Source: Cercozoa sp. M6MM (taxonomy: Eukaryota; Endomyxa: Ascetosporea). Taken from it: a stretch of DNA of 64,000 nt. The notes beneath the pieces are model-generated. The model saw only the letters and a program-made list of their open reading frames with translations, was not told the origin of the DNA and did no database searches. Below, in pieces: positions 46,123 to 58,593 of this stretch. Position 1 is the stretch's first letter. Each line of letters starts with the position of its first letter. The stretch is from the NCBI GenBank assembly GCA_040357565.1, contig JBDODJ010000039.1. One strand, given 5' to 3'. Position numbers and translations under genes: made by a program.

Positions 46123-48356
46123 CTACTGGTAGCGCTTGCGCAGCGTCTGCATGTGCGCGCTCTCCTGACGCGGACGGCGGCGCTCGTCGCCACGGTCGCG
46201 ACTGCGCTCGCGCTTCTGGCGGCGGCTCTTGCCCCACTCGGCCTCGACAGCCACTGCACAGGCACACAGACACACAAGCACGTATGAGGCTACCCAAGTG
46301 CCTCTAGACTACAGATGTACACAAAGGTACCATCCTTGAGGGCGACAACCTTCTCGTCGCGACGTCGTACGCCCGAGTCACTGTGCATGGACTGCACACA
46401 ACACGCATACACAGGTACACATATACATAGCTAGTAAAGCTACCCGACGCGCATGCGAGACCTTGTCACGCAAGGCCAGCGATGTGATCGAATTGATTCG
46501 CGCCGTTTCGCGCGCTGCCACGGCTTCACTTCGCTCCTGCGAGCATCAACTCAACTCAACTCAACTCAACTCAAAGCAAAGCAAAGCAACTGAACTCAAA
46601 GCAAAGCAAAGCAAAGCAACTCAACTCAACCCAAAGCAACTCATCTCAACTCAAATCACAAAGCAACACAACTCGTACCTCACGAAGGATTTGCGCAGCG
46701 AAATCGACGTTGCTCGTTTGTCTGCACAACGGGAAATCTCAAAGTACACTCGAAACAAGTCAAAGCGACAACGCGACAAAGCGACAAAGCGACAGAGAGA
46801 GAGAGAGCGACAAAGCAAGAACAGAGAAAGCGCACCCTCCATCGAGACGCAGCTGCGCCAGAGTGACAACGTCCGAGAAGGACGGCTCGTGATTGTCGTC
46901 AAAGAAGGTGACAGCAATGTTGCCATTGTCAAGGATCTTGTCCACACGCGCCGGTCGCACCGCAGCCTCGCGGTCGCGTGCCACGGCCGGGTACTCCACC
47001 TGCAGCTCCTTGCCGATTCGCACCTTTCGTCGCAGCAGATCGCGTTCGCGCATGCGCTCGCACTGCCGACGGTCGTAATCGATTTTCTGCACACCGCCCA
47101 AACATATTTGTTTCGCTCCACTCGAAATTCAAAGCTTTGCTTTGCTCCACTCGCAATCAAAAGCTTTGCCACTCGAAACTAAAGCTTTGCCACTCGAAGT
47201 AAAACGTGAGATACCAGTAAACGTCGCTTGAGCTCGCGCTGAATCGGCACCGGAATGCGCGGCAGCTGCGCCTCGAGCCAGCGCGCTTCCGTGAGCAGTC
47301 GACGCGCGATCTGCCCGATCGACCACTTGGGCCTCGTTCTGACAAAAAGGCTTTCCTATCGGAGAGAGAAAGAGAGGGGGGGGGGGGGGCCGAGAGAGAG
47401 AGAAGCATACAGTGACTCCTCCTCGCCAATGCCCATGAGCGGCTGCACCTGCACAAGCTCGGGATCGTCCCACTCGGCGTAAATGCCGATCCAGTCCCAA
47501 AGCTCACTAGCCGGCAGCGCCATCCGCGCGTACAGCATGCCCATCACTCGCAGGAAACCGTTCTGCTCGCTGTCCACGAGCGACAGCAGCTGCCGACGCG
47601 TCAGTCGCAGTGTCATCAGTTTGTACCTGCCAAGCAGCAACTCAACTCAACTCAACTCAACTCAACTCAACTCAACTTAACTCAACTCAAAGCAAAGCAA
47701 CTCAACTCAAAGCAAAGCAAAGCAACTCAACTCAACTCAATTCAACTCAACTCAACTCAAACTCAACTCAACTCAAAGCAACTCAACTCAACTCAACTCA
47801 ACTCAACTCAACTCAAATCAGAAAAACTAAAGTGAACGTACAGCAGACAGAATGCAGTGCTCGGGTTGCTCTCACTGTTCGGCACGAACGGCGTGACGTA
47901 CGTGACTTCGTTGAGAATCTCGTTGATCACCTGACCAGTAAAACCCAAAATAAAGTCAATCAAAAAACAAAACGTGTTTGTGTGGGTGTGTGCGCGTGTG
48001 CCTCAGTGTGCCTCGTGAAGATATACTCACTCAACGCGAGTGTTTAACGGGTAGAGTATACACTGTGGCACATAAACACACAAGTGCGGATGTTCTGGGG
48101 GGGGGGTGTGCACGCGTGTGGAGGCAAAACGAGACAGAAAACGAGACAAAAAACGTACATCATTGAACGTGGTCATATTCACGCACTGCGATGTGTAGTA
48201 GTAGTTCTCGTAGATCTGACGTGCCATCAGATTCGAGAAACCGTACTGCGGCGCCGACACCGCCCTACACGCAAAAAGATAATGCCAACATTTGAAAATA
48301 CCAAAACGAAAAAAAGAAACACACAGCGGAAGCGCCTTGTTTTTGCTGGACGACAT
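46123..48356 (-). CDS. PRPF38B: Pre-mRNA-splicing factor 38B
   Basis: Starts MSSSKNKALPL, continuing AVSAPQYGFSNLMARQIYEN and YYYTSQCVNMTTFNDV. Later exons: EVTYVTPFVPNSESNPSTAF, YKLMTLRLTRRQLLSLVDSE, FLRVMGMLYARMALPASELW followed by DWIGIYAEWDDPELVQV, then RWSIGQIARRLLTEARWLEA, QLPRIPVPIQRELKRRL. These are the PRP38 family blocks (LYKLxTLxLTRxQ, IRxLGFxYIRYxxPPxxLW, TxxEWFxxxFPRIPVPVQ). A Tudor/SH3-like strand set follows (PARVDKILDNGNIAVTFFDD) and a basic tail (RRQKRERSRDRGDERRRPRQ) to the stop at 46123-46125. PRP38 proteins join the B complex spliceosome. Two introns carry CTCAA satellites. Confidence 0.9.
46545..46672. repeat. (CTCAA)n / (GCAAA)n satellite in a PRPF38B intron, array 1
   Basis: Tandem CTCAA and AAAGC pentamers. 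Confidence 0.9.
47636..47820. repeat. (CTCAA)n / (GCAAA)n satellite in a PRPF38B intron, array 2
   Basis: The same two pentamer types as array 1, in another intron of the same gene about 1 kb away. Confidence 0.95.
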
Positions 48357-48560
48357 AAGAAGGAGGCTAGAGCAATGCCCAACAAATACACCGCCACGTC
48401 AAGCCACTCTTGTACAGTACAAGGGTCTTCTGAAGGAGACAGTTTTATCGGCTCTATCGCCTCACTTTGAGCCGGAAACTAAAAGCTACCAGTAGTTCCT
48501 CATTAGCAGTCGCTGGTGTGTGTGAGTACACTGCAATTGACGGAGCACACTAGAACAAAT
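48357..48560. promoter_or_regulatory. Divergent promoter region PRPF38B / YEATS
   Basis: 204 bp between the two start codons. No coding exon seen. Promoter role inferred. Confidence 0.45.
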
Positions 48561-49526
48561 ATGAACAACGACATAGATCAGCACAGAATTCCGGGTTTGG
48601 TGGTGGAGCGTCCCTTCATCTACGGCAACGTGTCGCACCACCTCGACGTCACGCGCCAGCAGACACACAAGGACAAAACGCCGTTCCGCCACAAGTAGTC
48701 TCTCTTTTTTTTCGAAGTATGCTGCTGCTCTGGCATGCGTGGACCGCTTTGACTGGCAGGTGGACCGCCTACGTGCGTGGCACGGAAGGCGAGGATCTCG
48801 GCTACTTTATCGAGAAGGTCGTGTTCCACCTGCACAGCACGTTCCCAAATCCAGTGCGTGTGCTCACTGAGGCTCCATTTGAGGTGACCGAAAAGGGCTA
48901 CGGCGAGGTGGGTCTTGCCTTTCCTTCTTGGTCTCTTTAATTTCTTTACGCCTTGTGTGTGCTAGTTCCGAGTGAAGATTGTCGTGTACTTTCGCTGCAA
49001 GGAGGAGAAGCCGGTGACGCTGCACCACATGCTGCGACTCAACTCGCCGGACGAAGCTTCCCAAAAGGCGAAACTGCCCGTTCGTTGCGATCGCTATGAC
49101 GAGTTCGTCTTCGTGTCGCCGACCTTGTCGCTGTACAAGAGGTAGCCTCTGACCCTTTGCCTGCTCACCAAGCAAGGATGGCCTTGTGTAGGTTACTACT
49201 TGGACCGGTGAAGTTGCACCGAAACAACGAAGATCGAAAACCGCCTGTTGATGCAGCCAATGTCGACGACGACTTTGGATGTAACGCTTCTCTTTCGTGT
49301 GTATTTTCGTGCTGTATATTGTGAAAGCACTGCAGACCCGGCCTCGATTCGCGAACACGCGCGACAGGAGCAGAAGGAACTGCAGCAGATCCTTGAGGCA
49401 CACCGGATAGTCCACCGATCGCTCGTGTTTTTTGCGCGGCGCTACGGCTGGCTCGTGGACACACACGACCGCGTTCTCAAGAAAGCTGTCGAAAAGGGCA
49501 TCGTGAGCGACAAGCGCTCCAAATAA
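48561..49526 (+). CDS. YEATS4: YEATS-domain protein (YEATS4/GAS41/Yaf9 type)
   Basis: Exons 48561-48694, 48760-48907, 48966-49141, 49192-49280 and 49336-49526 join in exact frame. The protein reads VVERPFIYGNVSHHLD, HKWTAYVRGTEGEDLGYFIE, KVVFHLHSTFPNPVRVLTEA, PFEVTEKGYGE and FRVKIVVYFRCKEEKPVTLH, LYKRLLLGPVKLHR, then a C-terminal coiled coil (REHARQEQKELQQILEAHRI). These are the YEATS acyl-lysine reader domain strands (RPxxxGNxxxxL, HxWxVxVRG, FxLHxSFxNPxRxxxxPPFEVxExGWGEF) plus the C-terminal helix used to enter SWR1 and NuA4-type complexes. It reads acetylated histone H3 in the nucleus. Length is 229 residues, normal for GAS41. Confidence 0.93.
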
Positions 49527-50384
49527 CGTAATTGCCCCTCCCCTGCCACGTGCTCTTTGATTGATTTATAGCATCAATGGTATCGATATATAGGGTCCAT
49601 CAATCCCCTCTTCCCTATCAATCAGTTCGAGTCGGCATAATTTTGAGATAAACGTATTTAAACGGTCCCAAACGGCCCGATGACAACAAGTGCGCAAACT
49701 TAGATGTCCCGTGCTCAGGAACGAGTCAGAACTATGCGTGGAGTATGTAGGGATGCGAGCGGTTGACAGGAACGACTTGCGCGGGCCGTGGGTAGGGTTT
49801 TTGCATTTTTTCGTATTCTGCGTTCCTTGCGCTTTTTGCATATTTTTCGGGAGATCCGCGCGTTTCGAAGAATTCAGAAACCATCAATTCTACCGTGTTT
49901 TTGTTTGCATTTTGGGCGTTAAGTGACCTTTGCACGCAACAAACTCCACAAACGAGCAGTGTAGAGGTACATATGCAACTTTTCTTTTCGTCGGGTTTGG
50001 TTCCTTCCCCCTTTGCAAATTGGACCTTTTTGGTTTCTTCCTGCGGTTTTTGCGGTAAAAAACGTGCGGAGTCTTTTGTGTGCGTACTGGTGCTACACTT
50101 TTGCAATGCGTATCGCTATAAGCTGGCCCTTCAGTGTTTTTTCGTATTTTTTGAGCAAGAGAGCGGAAACCTTGGTTTAGGGTTTCCTGTTGCCCAAGGT
50201 TCTAACGTATCCTTGTTGCTGTATAGCAAGAGCTTGTTGCTGGTGAATTGACCGCGGCTTCCATTTGGGACTTTTTTGGTGACGAGTCGACTTGTGGAGC
50301 GCGGAGCAATTGCCGCGATTGTAGAATAGGAAGGAAGAATAGGAAGGAAGAAACTCAGGTCTCGCGCTTCTTGACTCGTGCACG
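49527..50384. other. Intergenic region
   Basis: Several open frames exist on both strands but none has family resemblance or consistent splice sites. The sequence is T-rich on the plus strand toward 50250. A direct repeat GGAAGGAAGAA lies just before the next start. Confidence 0.5.
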
Positions 50385-53300
50385 ATGCTGTCGGCTGCGT
50401 TAGCCCTGCTCACGCTGGGCTCGCTGTCAACAGCGACGGCACAGTCGTGTCCGTCTGCAGTGCAGTCGATCAATGTGCACTTTCAGCACAATACGACCGT
50501 GCCGTTCGCTCCGCCTGCGAGTAACTCGAGCGACTACGGTGATCCCAACTGGGCTGTCATGATTGAATGGACTCCACCGGTACAAACTCCCTCTATCTCG
50601 CTCTCTCTTACGGCGTTTAAAAATGTTTTTCTCATTCCGCGAGTATTTTCCCGCCGGAAAAAACCATTTTTTTTTTGCAGGCCAGCGATGGCGGTGCAGC
50701 GCTGACTCACTACATTGGCGAAGTCAGCGTGAACGGCGGTCCTTGGGACCGTGGTGGTACTTTTTCTTCTTTCTGTGTTTGTATTTTTGGGATGTAATTT
50801 GGGAGAAACGCTTTGAACAGAATATAATTTGAAACTTGTGCAGACCCGCTTGCAGCGAATGAAACGAGTGCTCTGTTCGAGAATGGAAAGCCGGGCGACT
50901 CGCTTGTGTTCCGCCTGGGCGCCATGAACAGCGACAACGAAACGGTGTGCCCAACGTGGACCAACTCGTCGGTCTTCCGGCTGGAGCGAGCGGCCTTCCC
51001 GCCGCGCGAGGTGTTTGCGCACGCGCATGACCGTCACGTGGTCGAAGTGGCCTGGTCTGACCCGGCGGACAGTGGTCTGCCCACGCTGATGTTTGAGGTG
51101 ATGGCCAAGTCGGAGAACGCGAGCACCTGGAGCATTGTGCACACGGAAATTGTGAGCGGCAACGCTTCCTCGAACACGTCGAACTTCCACGCCGTCAATC
51201 TGACTGACGTGCTGCTGATCGGCAAGAGTTACCTCATCGGTGTGCGTGCTGTCAACTCGCTCGGTGCCTCCGAGGTGCACGAGGCCGACGGCATGGTCAA
51301 TACGGCTGATGAGGTACTAAACCACTAGTCTACTTTCCTACTTTCCTACTTGCCTCTGAGTCTACCTCTGGACCCTTTCTTTAGCCCGACGCTCCCAGCG
51401 ACATTGAAGCCTCACTGGTGAACACAACGCACGTGCGTGTGCAATGGAAGAAACCGGCCGACTTTGGCGGTGCCGCTTTGCTCAAGTACGAGGTGCGTGC
51501 CTTTGCGGGTGAGCACAATAATGGCACACTGCCTCCGGCGCCTATTGTGCTTGAGGGTACCTCTGTCTCTCAGCTTCGTACTTCCATACCATTTATTATT
51601 CCCCTACATTTCACCTATGTTTCACCTATGTTTCACCTGTGATAACGCCCTTACTTTCCCTTGTACTTAGGCATCGACAACTCGACGGAGTCGTTGGACT
51701 ACACATGGCCCATCGCCTTGTTCCAACTAGGCAACCTGACGCACATGACTGGTGTCGTGTTCGCCGTCTACGCCGTCACCGAGGCCGGCGTCGGCGACTT
51801 CGGCTTCAGCGACGTGCTGATCCTGTTCCCGGACGGTCAGGGCGGCTTTGTCGAGATCGATGAACCCGAGATCGGCGAGTGTGGCAACGTTCCCGAGGTA
51901 CCTTTTAGTCCTCCTGCGTTTCCCTCTTGGCCTGTGTTACCTGTACCCTGTGTTACCTGTACGTGTTACCTGTACCCTCTCGTAGGCTCCCTTCTGGGCC
52001 GAGGTGACGCACGACCGAGTGAAGCAGCGCCTGCAGTCGTGCAACAGTGCGGCATGCGAGGACGAGGAGTTCTTTGGCGCCACGAACGGCAGCTTCCACT
52101 GCGACTGCTCGCGCGGTCTGGGACAACTCGAGGTCACGGCCGGCGACTTCAACGCGTCGCTGCAGTGTCTCTTTGTCAACGCCACCGGCGAGGGCAACAG
52201 CACCGCTCAGTTTGAGCTGCTCGATGTCCTCCTGGCCGGTCCTGACTGCACGGGCTCTGTGCAGGTACCTTACTATCTCTTTCTTACCCTACCCTTCCTG
52301 CCCTATCTTTCCTATCCTATCTGTACCCTTGCTCCCCAGACTGCATTCGCATCGAACGTTTCGAGCGAGGTGACCGAGTTCCTGGACTCGATGCCGAACT
52401 ACGCGGCCGCCGAGGTGACGGTCGGAGCCTGCAGTGGCCACGTGGCGGACGACAACTACGGCTACGCCGGTCACTGGCACCTCAGTGGCTGCGACATGCA
52501 GCACGGCTGTCAGTTCGAGTGTCGTGTCAACGGACAGGCCGCCAACGACACCGAGTGTTTGAGCGAGCTGCGCCCGCCGGCCTTTAACAACACGGACGGC
52601 GGCGACAACAACGGCACCGACAACGGCACCGACCCCGGTGATGGAGGCGACGACCACTTCCCGGATGTCAACTTTGCTCGTTGTGGCACTGTGCCGGACG
52701 AGGGCGACGAGGAGGAGCTGCCTCAGTGGCTCGACTGGATGCACGATCAGTTCGAGCATGCGCGCCAGCAGTGCAACTCGCCTTCGTGTGATGAGGGCCG
52801 TTTCTTCAACGATACCCTAAGCGCTCACGACTGGTACTGTCTATTACCCCTCTCCCTTTATTCCCCCATGTTTAGCCCCCCCCCCCCCGTGTGCCCCTGT
52901 TTTACCCCCTGTTTATCTCCAGGGTTACCCATGTTTACCTCCCCCCTAATACAGCGCCTGCGTCGAAGGTCTCGAGCAGCTGCTGGCTGGTGCGATTGAC
53001 GCCGGTTTCGACGGTCGCTGCTCGGTCGTGGAAGGTTCGACCGAACAAGGCGGTTCGGTCAACTTCGTCGAGCCGCATCTCGTTGGCACCGACTGCCAAG
53101 GCAGCGCTGAGGTTTGCCCCCCCCCGCCTTACCCTTCTTACTGCCATTGTACCCTCCTGTGGTGCCCCTGGATAGGTGGCCTTCATGACGAACTACACGG
53201 GCGAGATGAGCAAGTTGTTCGACTTCTTTGACACGTGGGACCTCGACTTGATCGACATCAACGACTGCTCGGATCTGCTGGCACAGGACACCAATGGCGG

Positions 53301-56300
53301 CAAGGCCGGCATCTGGCGTCGCGTGTGTGCCGGTGCCTGCGAGTTCAAGTGCATCCTCGAAGGTGTCGAAGTGTCCGAACAGGAGTGCAACCCGATGTTC
53401 AAGCCGCCGATGAACATGACTGGTATGTCCCTGTCATGTCCTTCCCCTTCCCCTCCCCCTTCCCCTTCCCCTTCCCTCTGCCCTACCTTTACTCTGTTGT
53501 ACCCTGCTACCTTTAGGCGGTGACAACAACGGCACCATGCCTGACATGGAGTTCCCGAGCTGCGGCAACGCGACGCTGAACTCGTCGCTGATCGAGGCGA
53601 AGCACGAGGCCTTCGAGTCGCTGGCGCCGACTTGTGTCTCGGGCAACGACAGCGACATTGTGCAGTGCGCCGAGAGTGCCATCTCCTCTGGTGTCGGCGG
53701 TGTCTGCGAGTGCCGCGAGTCGGCCTTACAGTCCTGGGATACCGGTGTCAGTGGTACTTTACCTGTACCCCTGTCTGCCCCTAGCGCCTGTGTATATGTC
53801 CTTTGGCACCTTAGGATTCGAGCTGTTCTGCCTGGAACTGGAGGCGCGCCGTGTGGACCCTCTAACGGGCGACACAGTCACGTCGCTGTTTGAACTGATC
53901 GAAGTGGTCAACGCGTCGCGCTGCGGCAGCGAAAACGGCTACGGCCTGTTGGACAAGTTCGCGCGCGACGTGGTCAAGTACTACGAGCACGAGCTGCTGT
54001 CGCCGTGGGGCTGGCTCGCCACCAAGTGGACACGTGTCGAGTGCGACTCGGGTCTCCCGGTCGTGGACGTGCAGTGGCGCACCAACTGCTCCGTCAATGC
54101 CACCGGCGCTCCGCCCTGCGACTGCTTCACTGAGCAGCGCGAGTGTGCCACGCATTGCGTCTCGCGAACCGACGGCTCCATGCGCTCGCGCTCCGAGTGT
54201 GCCTTGCTGTTGGTACCACCTACCCTACCCTTACCCTCTCTACCCCTACCCTTACCCTCTCTACCCCTACCCTTACCCCTCTACCGTAGGGCGAGCCGGA
54301 CTACACGAGCGTGCCGTGTGGTGACTCGTGTGCGCCGGCCGAGTGGCGTCCGGAGTCGGGTGACTCGTGCTTCTGCAACTGCGGTGCCCCGGGCTCGCCC
54401 AAGCAGGTGTGTCCGCTGTCATGCTGGCGCGGCAGTGATCGCGTGCCGGTGGAACTGTGCGCCAACGCGACGCAGCCATCGCCGTCGTCGGCGCCGAACT
54501 GCACGGTGTCGCAGCAGGAGGAAGAGTGCTACGGCGGCGTGTGGCACGTGCAGTGCGACGGCTGCCAGTGCTCGAGTGGCGGTGCCAATGGCACGCGTGC
54601 CTGCGAGGCCTTGTGCATGGACTCGCTCTTTGGTTCTTACTACCCCACCGACGAGAGTTTCTGCAACCCGGCCACCAAGCCTACCGTGTCCGACATGCCG
54701 TGTCCATGCGCCTACTTCTGGGTGCCCAACTACGCCTCGTGTCAGTCCTGCGACTGTCCCTCCGAGACGCAGACCTGTCCCGGCGTCTGCATCGATCCCA
54801 CCGGTGCTCAGGTCAACACCTCCACCTGCACTCTGGCCGGTGAGGACACCACACCCTTCGTGCGGCAGGTACACATGTCTTTTGGTGTAGACCTGCATTT
54901 GTTTTTACCTACGTGTTTCTTTAGTGCGTCCGCGCGGACCTGGAGGAATGCAACGGCCGCAGCTTCGAGTGGCGTGCCATGGACTGCGCCTGCACGTGCG
55001 ACGGTTCCGACGCCGGTTCCAGCACGGCTGAGTGCGACTACCACTGCGTCGATCAGGCCGACGGACACGTCGTGTTCGACGCGCTGTGCCAGGACCCGCG
55101 ACCGACGGCCTCGGTCGCGTGCGACGGTGCCAACTACGATCGCGACTGCGGCGTGAGTTTCCCGGGCACGTGGCACACCGTGCAGGACGCGTGCGACTGC
55201 GCGCTGCAGCTGCGACTGACGCGACCCGTGTGTCGCAATGCCACGCAGCACACCGTGCCTGAGACGGCCTGCAACCCGCACATGCGACCGCCCTTCCAGA
55301 TCAACAAGTGTACCGAGTGCGACGTCGAGTGGCGCACGTGGTATACCCCCCTCTTGACCCCCTCTGTACCCCTGGCTTTCTTCCCTTATATGTACCACCT
55401 TTTTCAGGGGTCTGTCTTGCGACTGCTCCACCGAGAAGGGCACACGCAATGTCGGTTGTTTCAACACCACGAGGTAGTCTTACTCCTACCTTTTTGTTTC
55501 ACTATTACCTTATCCCCCCCCCCCCCGACAGTGGTGCCTCGGTGGACGACTCGTTGTGTCCGATCAAATCGAAGCCGTTCGACGAAGTGCGCTGCGGCGA
55601 AGGCTGCGGTTCCTGGACCACTGACGATTGGTTCTGCCTGTGTGGCAACCTGGGACAGGTAGCTCCTATCTCTTCCTCCCGTTGCCCCCCTTGTACCCCG
55701 ATGACGGTAGGTTCGCAATGTGTACTGTGAGAACTCGGCAACGGGACTGCCGCTGCCGGATGGAGCGTGCAGTGGTACACCTCTCCTCTGTGTAGCCCCT
55801 CTGTGTGTAGCCTCCTCTCTTGTCTGTTACTCTGTTACCCTTGTCCCTCAGGAAGCAAACCGGCAGTGTGGGAAGCCACGTGCGACGACACGAGCGACTG
55901 CTCGGGTGGCAGTGCCTCGGGTGCCTGGGCACTCGAGTGGTCGGCGTGCCTGCGCAATGCCAACGGATCCGGCTGCACGCGCACCTCGTCGTCGCAGTGC
56001 TACGACACGTCGACGGCGCTGCAGGTGGCCGACGATGCCTGCGACTCCGACGAGAAGCCGCCGGCCGAGACTCAGGTTCCTTGTCCCCCCCCCCCCCCCC
56101 ATATACCCTCTGTTCCCATATACCCTCTGTTTCCCAGGTGTGTCAATGCGACCCGGTGGGTGTCTACGAGGCAGGCGACTGGACGTGCGACTGTGCCTCT
56201 GGGTACGCCACGCGTCCTGTGACCTGCAGCAACGTCGACTCGGAGGATCAGATCTGGGGCAGCTACCTGCCCTCCAAGTTCTGCACCGGCGAGCGACCCG

Positions 56301-58593
56301 TGGCACGTGCCACCTGTGTCGAAATCGACTCGCAGAACCGACAGTACAATGAGATCTGCCCGTCTGCCACCGACGATGTGCAGGAGACCTACGGTATATC
56401 TACCTGCCCCGTCCTTACCCTGTTCCTACCCTGTCCTCTATGACCCCTACCCTCTTATGAACCTGCAGTGTGGAGCACATCGGCCTGGTCTTGCAACTGT
56501 GCGAACTACAAGGCGCGTCGCAAGGTACACTGCCGCGACTCTGCTGGCGAGATCACTGAGGTAGCTTTCATCTTTACCCCCCCCCCCCGCCCCCCTGTTA
56601 CTCTCCTATCTTATCCCCCTGTTCCCCTTAGTTCGGCAACTGCGACTCGATGTCGAAACCCTCGCACCTGGGTCGCTGCGACGAAGTGTTCGACTCGGAC
56701 CCGTGCGCCGTGACCTTCTCGTCGGAGCAGGCTCGTCGTGCCGCCGAGGCTCTCACTGTGGAGCCTGCCGCCTGGGTCGGTCTGGACTTTGGCCAGTGCC
56801 AGAAGGAGGCCTCCTCCGGCGACTGCGTGCGCACGCGCAAGATCCTCTGCATGCGCGGTGCTGAGGTAGTCCCTACCTATAGACCTACCCTACCTAGCTG
56901 ATGCCTTTACCCCTCCCCTCCCCTGCTTTGTGCAGATCGTCAACAAGAAGTACTGCGATGCTGCCGAGAAACCGCGCGAGAAGGACAAATGTGTGGCTGC
57001 CAAGTGTGCTGACCAGGTACCAGGCAACGCCTTCTGGCTGCTGGACGACTGGCAGGCCTGCGGCTACTTTGACGGCGGCTCGAGCGACCTGTGTCTCAAG
57101 ACGCGCGAGGTGACCTGCATCGTGACGAGTCAATCCGGCTCGCGCAGCAAGGTGACGCACAAGGAGTGCGTGGCACGCATGCGCGGCAAGGCCGTCAGTG
57201 CCGTCACCTTCGACGACCTGCGCCAGGTGGTGCCCAAGCGCATCAAGCAGTGCACGTGTCCCGAACAGGACCCCAACAACGACATCGTGTACGACTGGAA
57301 GAGCGAGCCGTGGACACCGTGCCGCTGGCTCGACGACACCACGTGCTCGCGTGCGCGCAGCGTCTCCTGCCAGTTCGTCAGCAACGGCACCGTCGTCGAC
57401 GACTCCAACTGTCTGGCCGCCAACAAGCCTACCACCTCGGAGGCCTGCGACATCGACACGGCCTGTCCCGCCAAGCCTACCTCGCTCAGCTGGCAGGTAG
57501 GCTTGTCTACATATACACCTATAGTAGTTATAAACCTATATATACACCTATACAACTCCCAGGTGACGCCGTGGCGCGCCTGTCTCGAGACTGACACGCC
57601 CGGCGTGTGTCAGCGCAAGCGTGGCGTTGTATGCACGGTACCTGCCTGTCCTTGTCTTCTTCTAGTAGCCCCTACCCCTTACCTCTTACCGCTACCTCCG
57701 TGCACCTCCAGATCGACAACGTCGCCGGTTCCCCGGACGTGTGTCTGGCACGTGCGAGCGAGGCGGGTCCGATGCCAGCCACCACAGAGTCGTGCACGTG
57801 TCCGTCGACGCAGGAACAGCAGCAGCAGCAGCAGGCGCTGGATCAGCTGGAGCAGCAGCTGAGCGGCGTCACCGTGGTCATCGTGGCCTCGTCCGACGGC
57901 AACAGCGGCAACGCCGACAACAGCACCACGGTCAACTCGCTCAACGTGTCCACCAGCACGGACGGCGACGTGTCGGTCGCCCTGTCGCTCAGCGTCGACC
58001 CGACCTCGCTGCCGGCCGATCTGAACGAGGCGCAGTTCGCGCTGCAGCAGAAACTCGACGAGATCCGCCACTCGCTCTGGCTCGCGCTCAACGACTCCTC
58101 CGTCAACGAGTCCAGCATCCAGATCACCGAGGTCTACTACCAGGTAGCTTGCTCTACTATCACACCAATACATGTCCACAAATACGTAGAGATGTATATT
58201 TATAATATATACAACAAAGGACCCGTTCGGCGTGCGCTCGCGTCTGCTGGACGACTCGGGCGTCGGCATGGACGTGCAGATGGCCGTGGTGCCCGACTTT
58301 GCGGCCGCCAACGACACCACCACGGCGCCGCCTGGCACCACTACGCCGGTTTCCACGACGACGGCACCGTCCAACTCCACGTCGCCACCGTCTACGACGT
58401 CAGCGCCTGTCACGCAGGGTCCCACGCAGACCACTCCACCCGACGACGATGATGATGATGACTCCGTTGCTGGCTTCCAGGTTCGCTCCTTTTCCCTGAC
58501 CAGTGTACACCTGACATAAATTTACTTATCTCTTGACTCTAGATCGCAACGGCTGTCGTGTCGGCTCTACTGCTCACCGTGTGGCAACTTTAA
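50385..58593 (+). CDS. Large secreted/GPI-anchored-like surface protein with FN3 domains, Cys-rich modules and TSP1-like repeats
   Basis: Signal peptide MLSAALALLTLGSLSTATA. FN3-like domains follow (WAVMIEWTPP + ASDGGAALTHYIGEV; VEVAWSDPADSGLPTLMFEV; VRVQWKKPADFGGAALLKYE). Then come about three tandem Cys-rich modules (CNSAACEDEEFFGATNGSFH; FARCGTVPDEGDEEELPQWL with CNSPSCDEGRFFND; MEFPSCGNATLNSSLIEAKH), and many short TSP1-like units (VEWRTWSCDCSTEKGTRNV; VWSTSAWSCNCANYKARRKV; YDWKSEPWTPCRWLDDTTCS; WQVTPWRACLETD). A Gln-rich helix (QEQQQQQQALDQLEQQ), a SEA-like stretch (VALSLSVDPTSLPADLNEAQ), a Thr/Pro/Ser stalk, DDDDDDDS and a hydrophobic end (IATAVVSALLLTVWQL, stop 58591-58593) follow. N-glycosylation sites are abundant. 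The C-terminal hydrophobic end with no cytosolic tail fits GPI attachment. Exons are more GC-rich than their introns. Probable role: adhesion or cell coat. Confidence 0.85.
54218..54288 (+). repeat. TACCC-rich tandem repeat in an intron of the surface-protein gene
   Basis: Three near-identical units of CTCTACCCCTACCCTTACC, inside the intron that starts GGTACCACC and ends CCGTAG. Confidence 0.9.

Noticed and set aside
49690-50251. Two plus-strand ORFs with hydrophobic Phe/Cys-rich stretches
   Set aside because: Composition follows T-rich DNA, there are no splice signals and no family resemblance.
54218-54288. Interstitial telomere
   Set aside because: Units are not a uniform telomere hexamer or heptamer and lie neatly inside an intron with good splice sites.
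53434-58434. Long minus-strand ORFs over the surface-protein gene
   Set aside because: Antisense shadows of GC-rich exons. They ignore the intron boundaries that the plus-strand protein respects.
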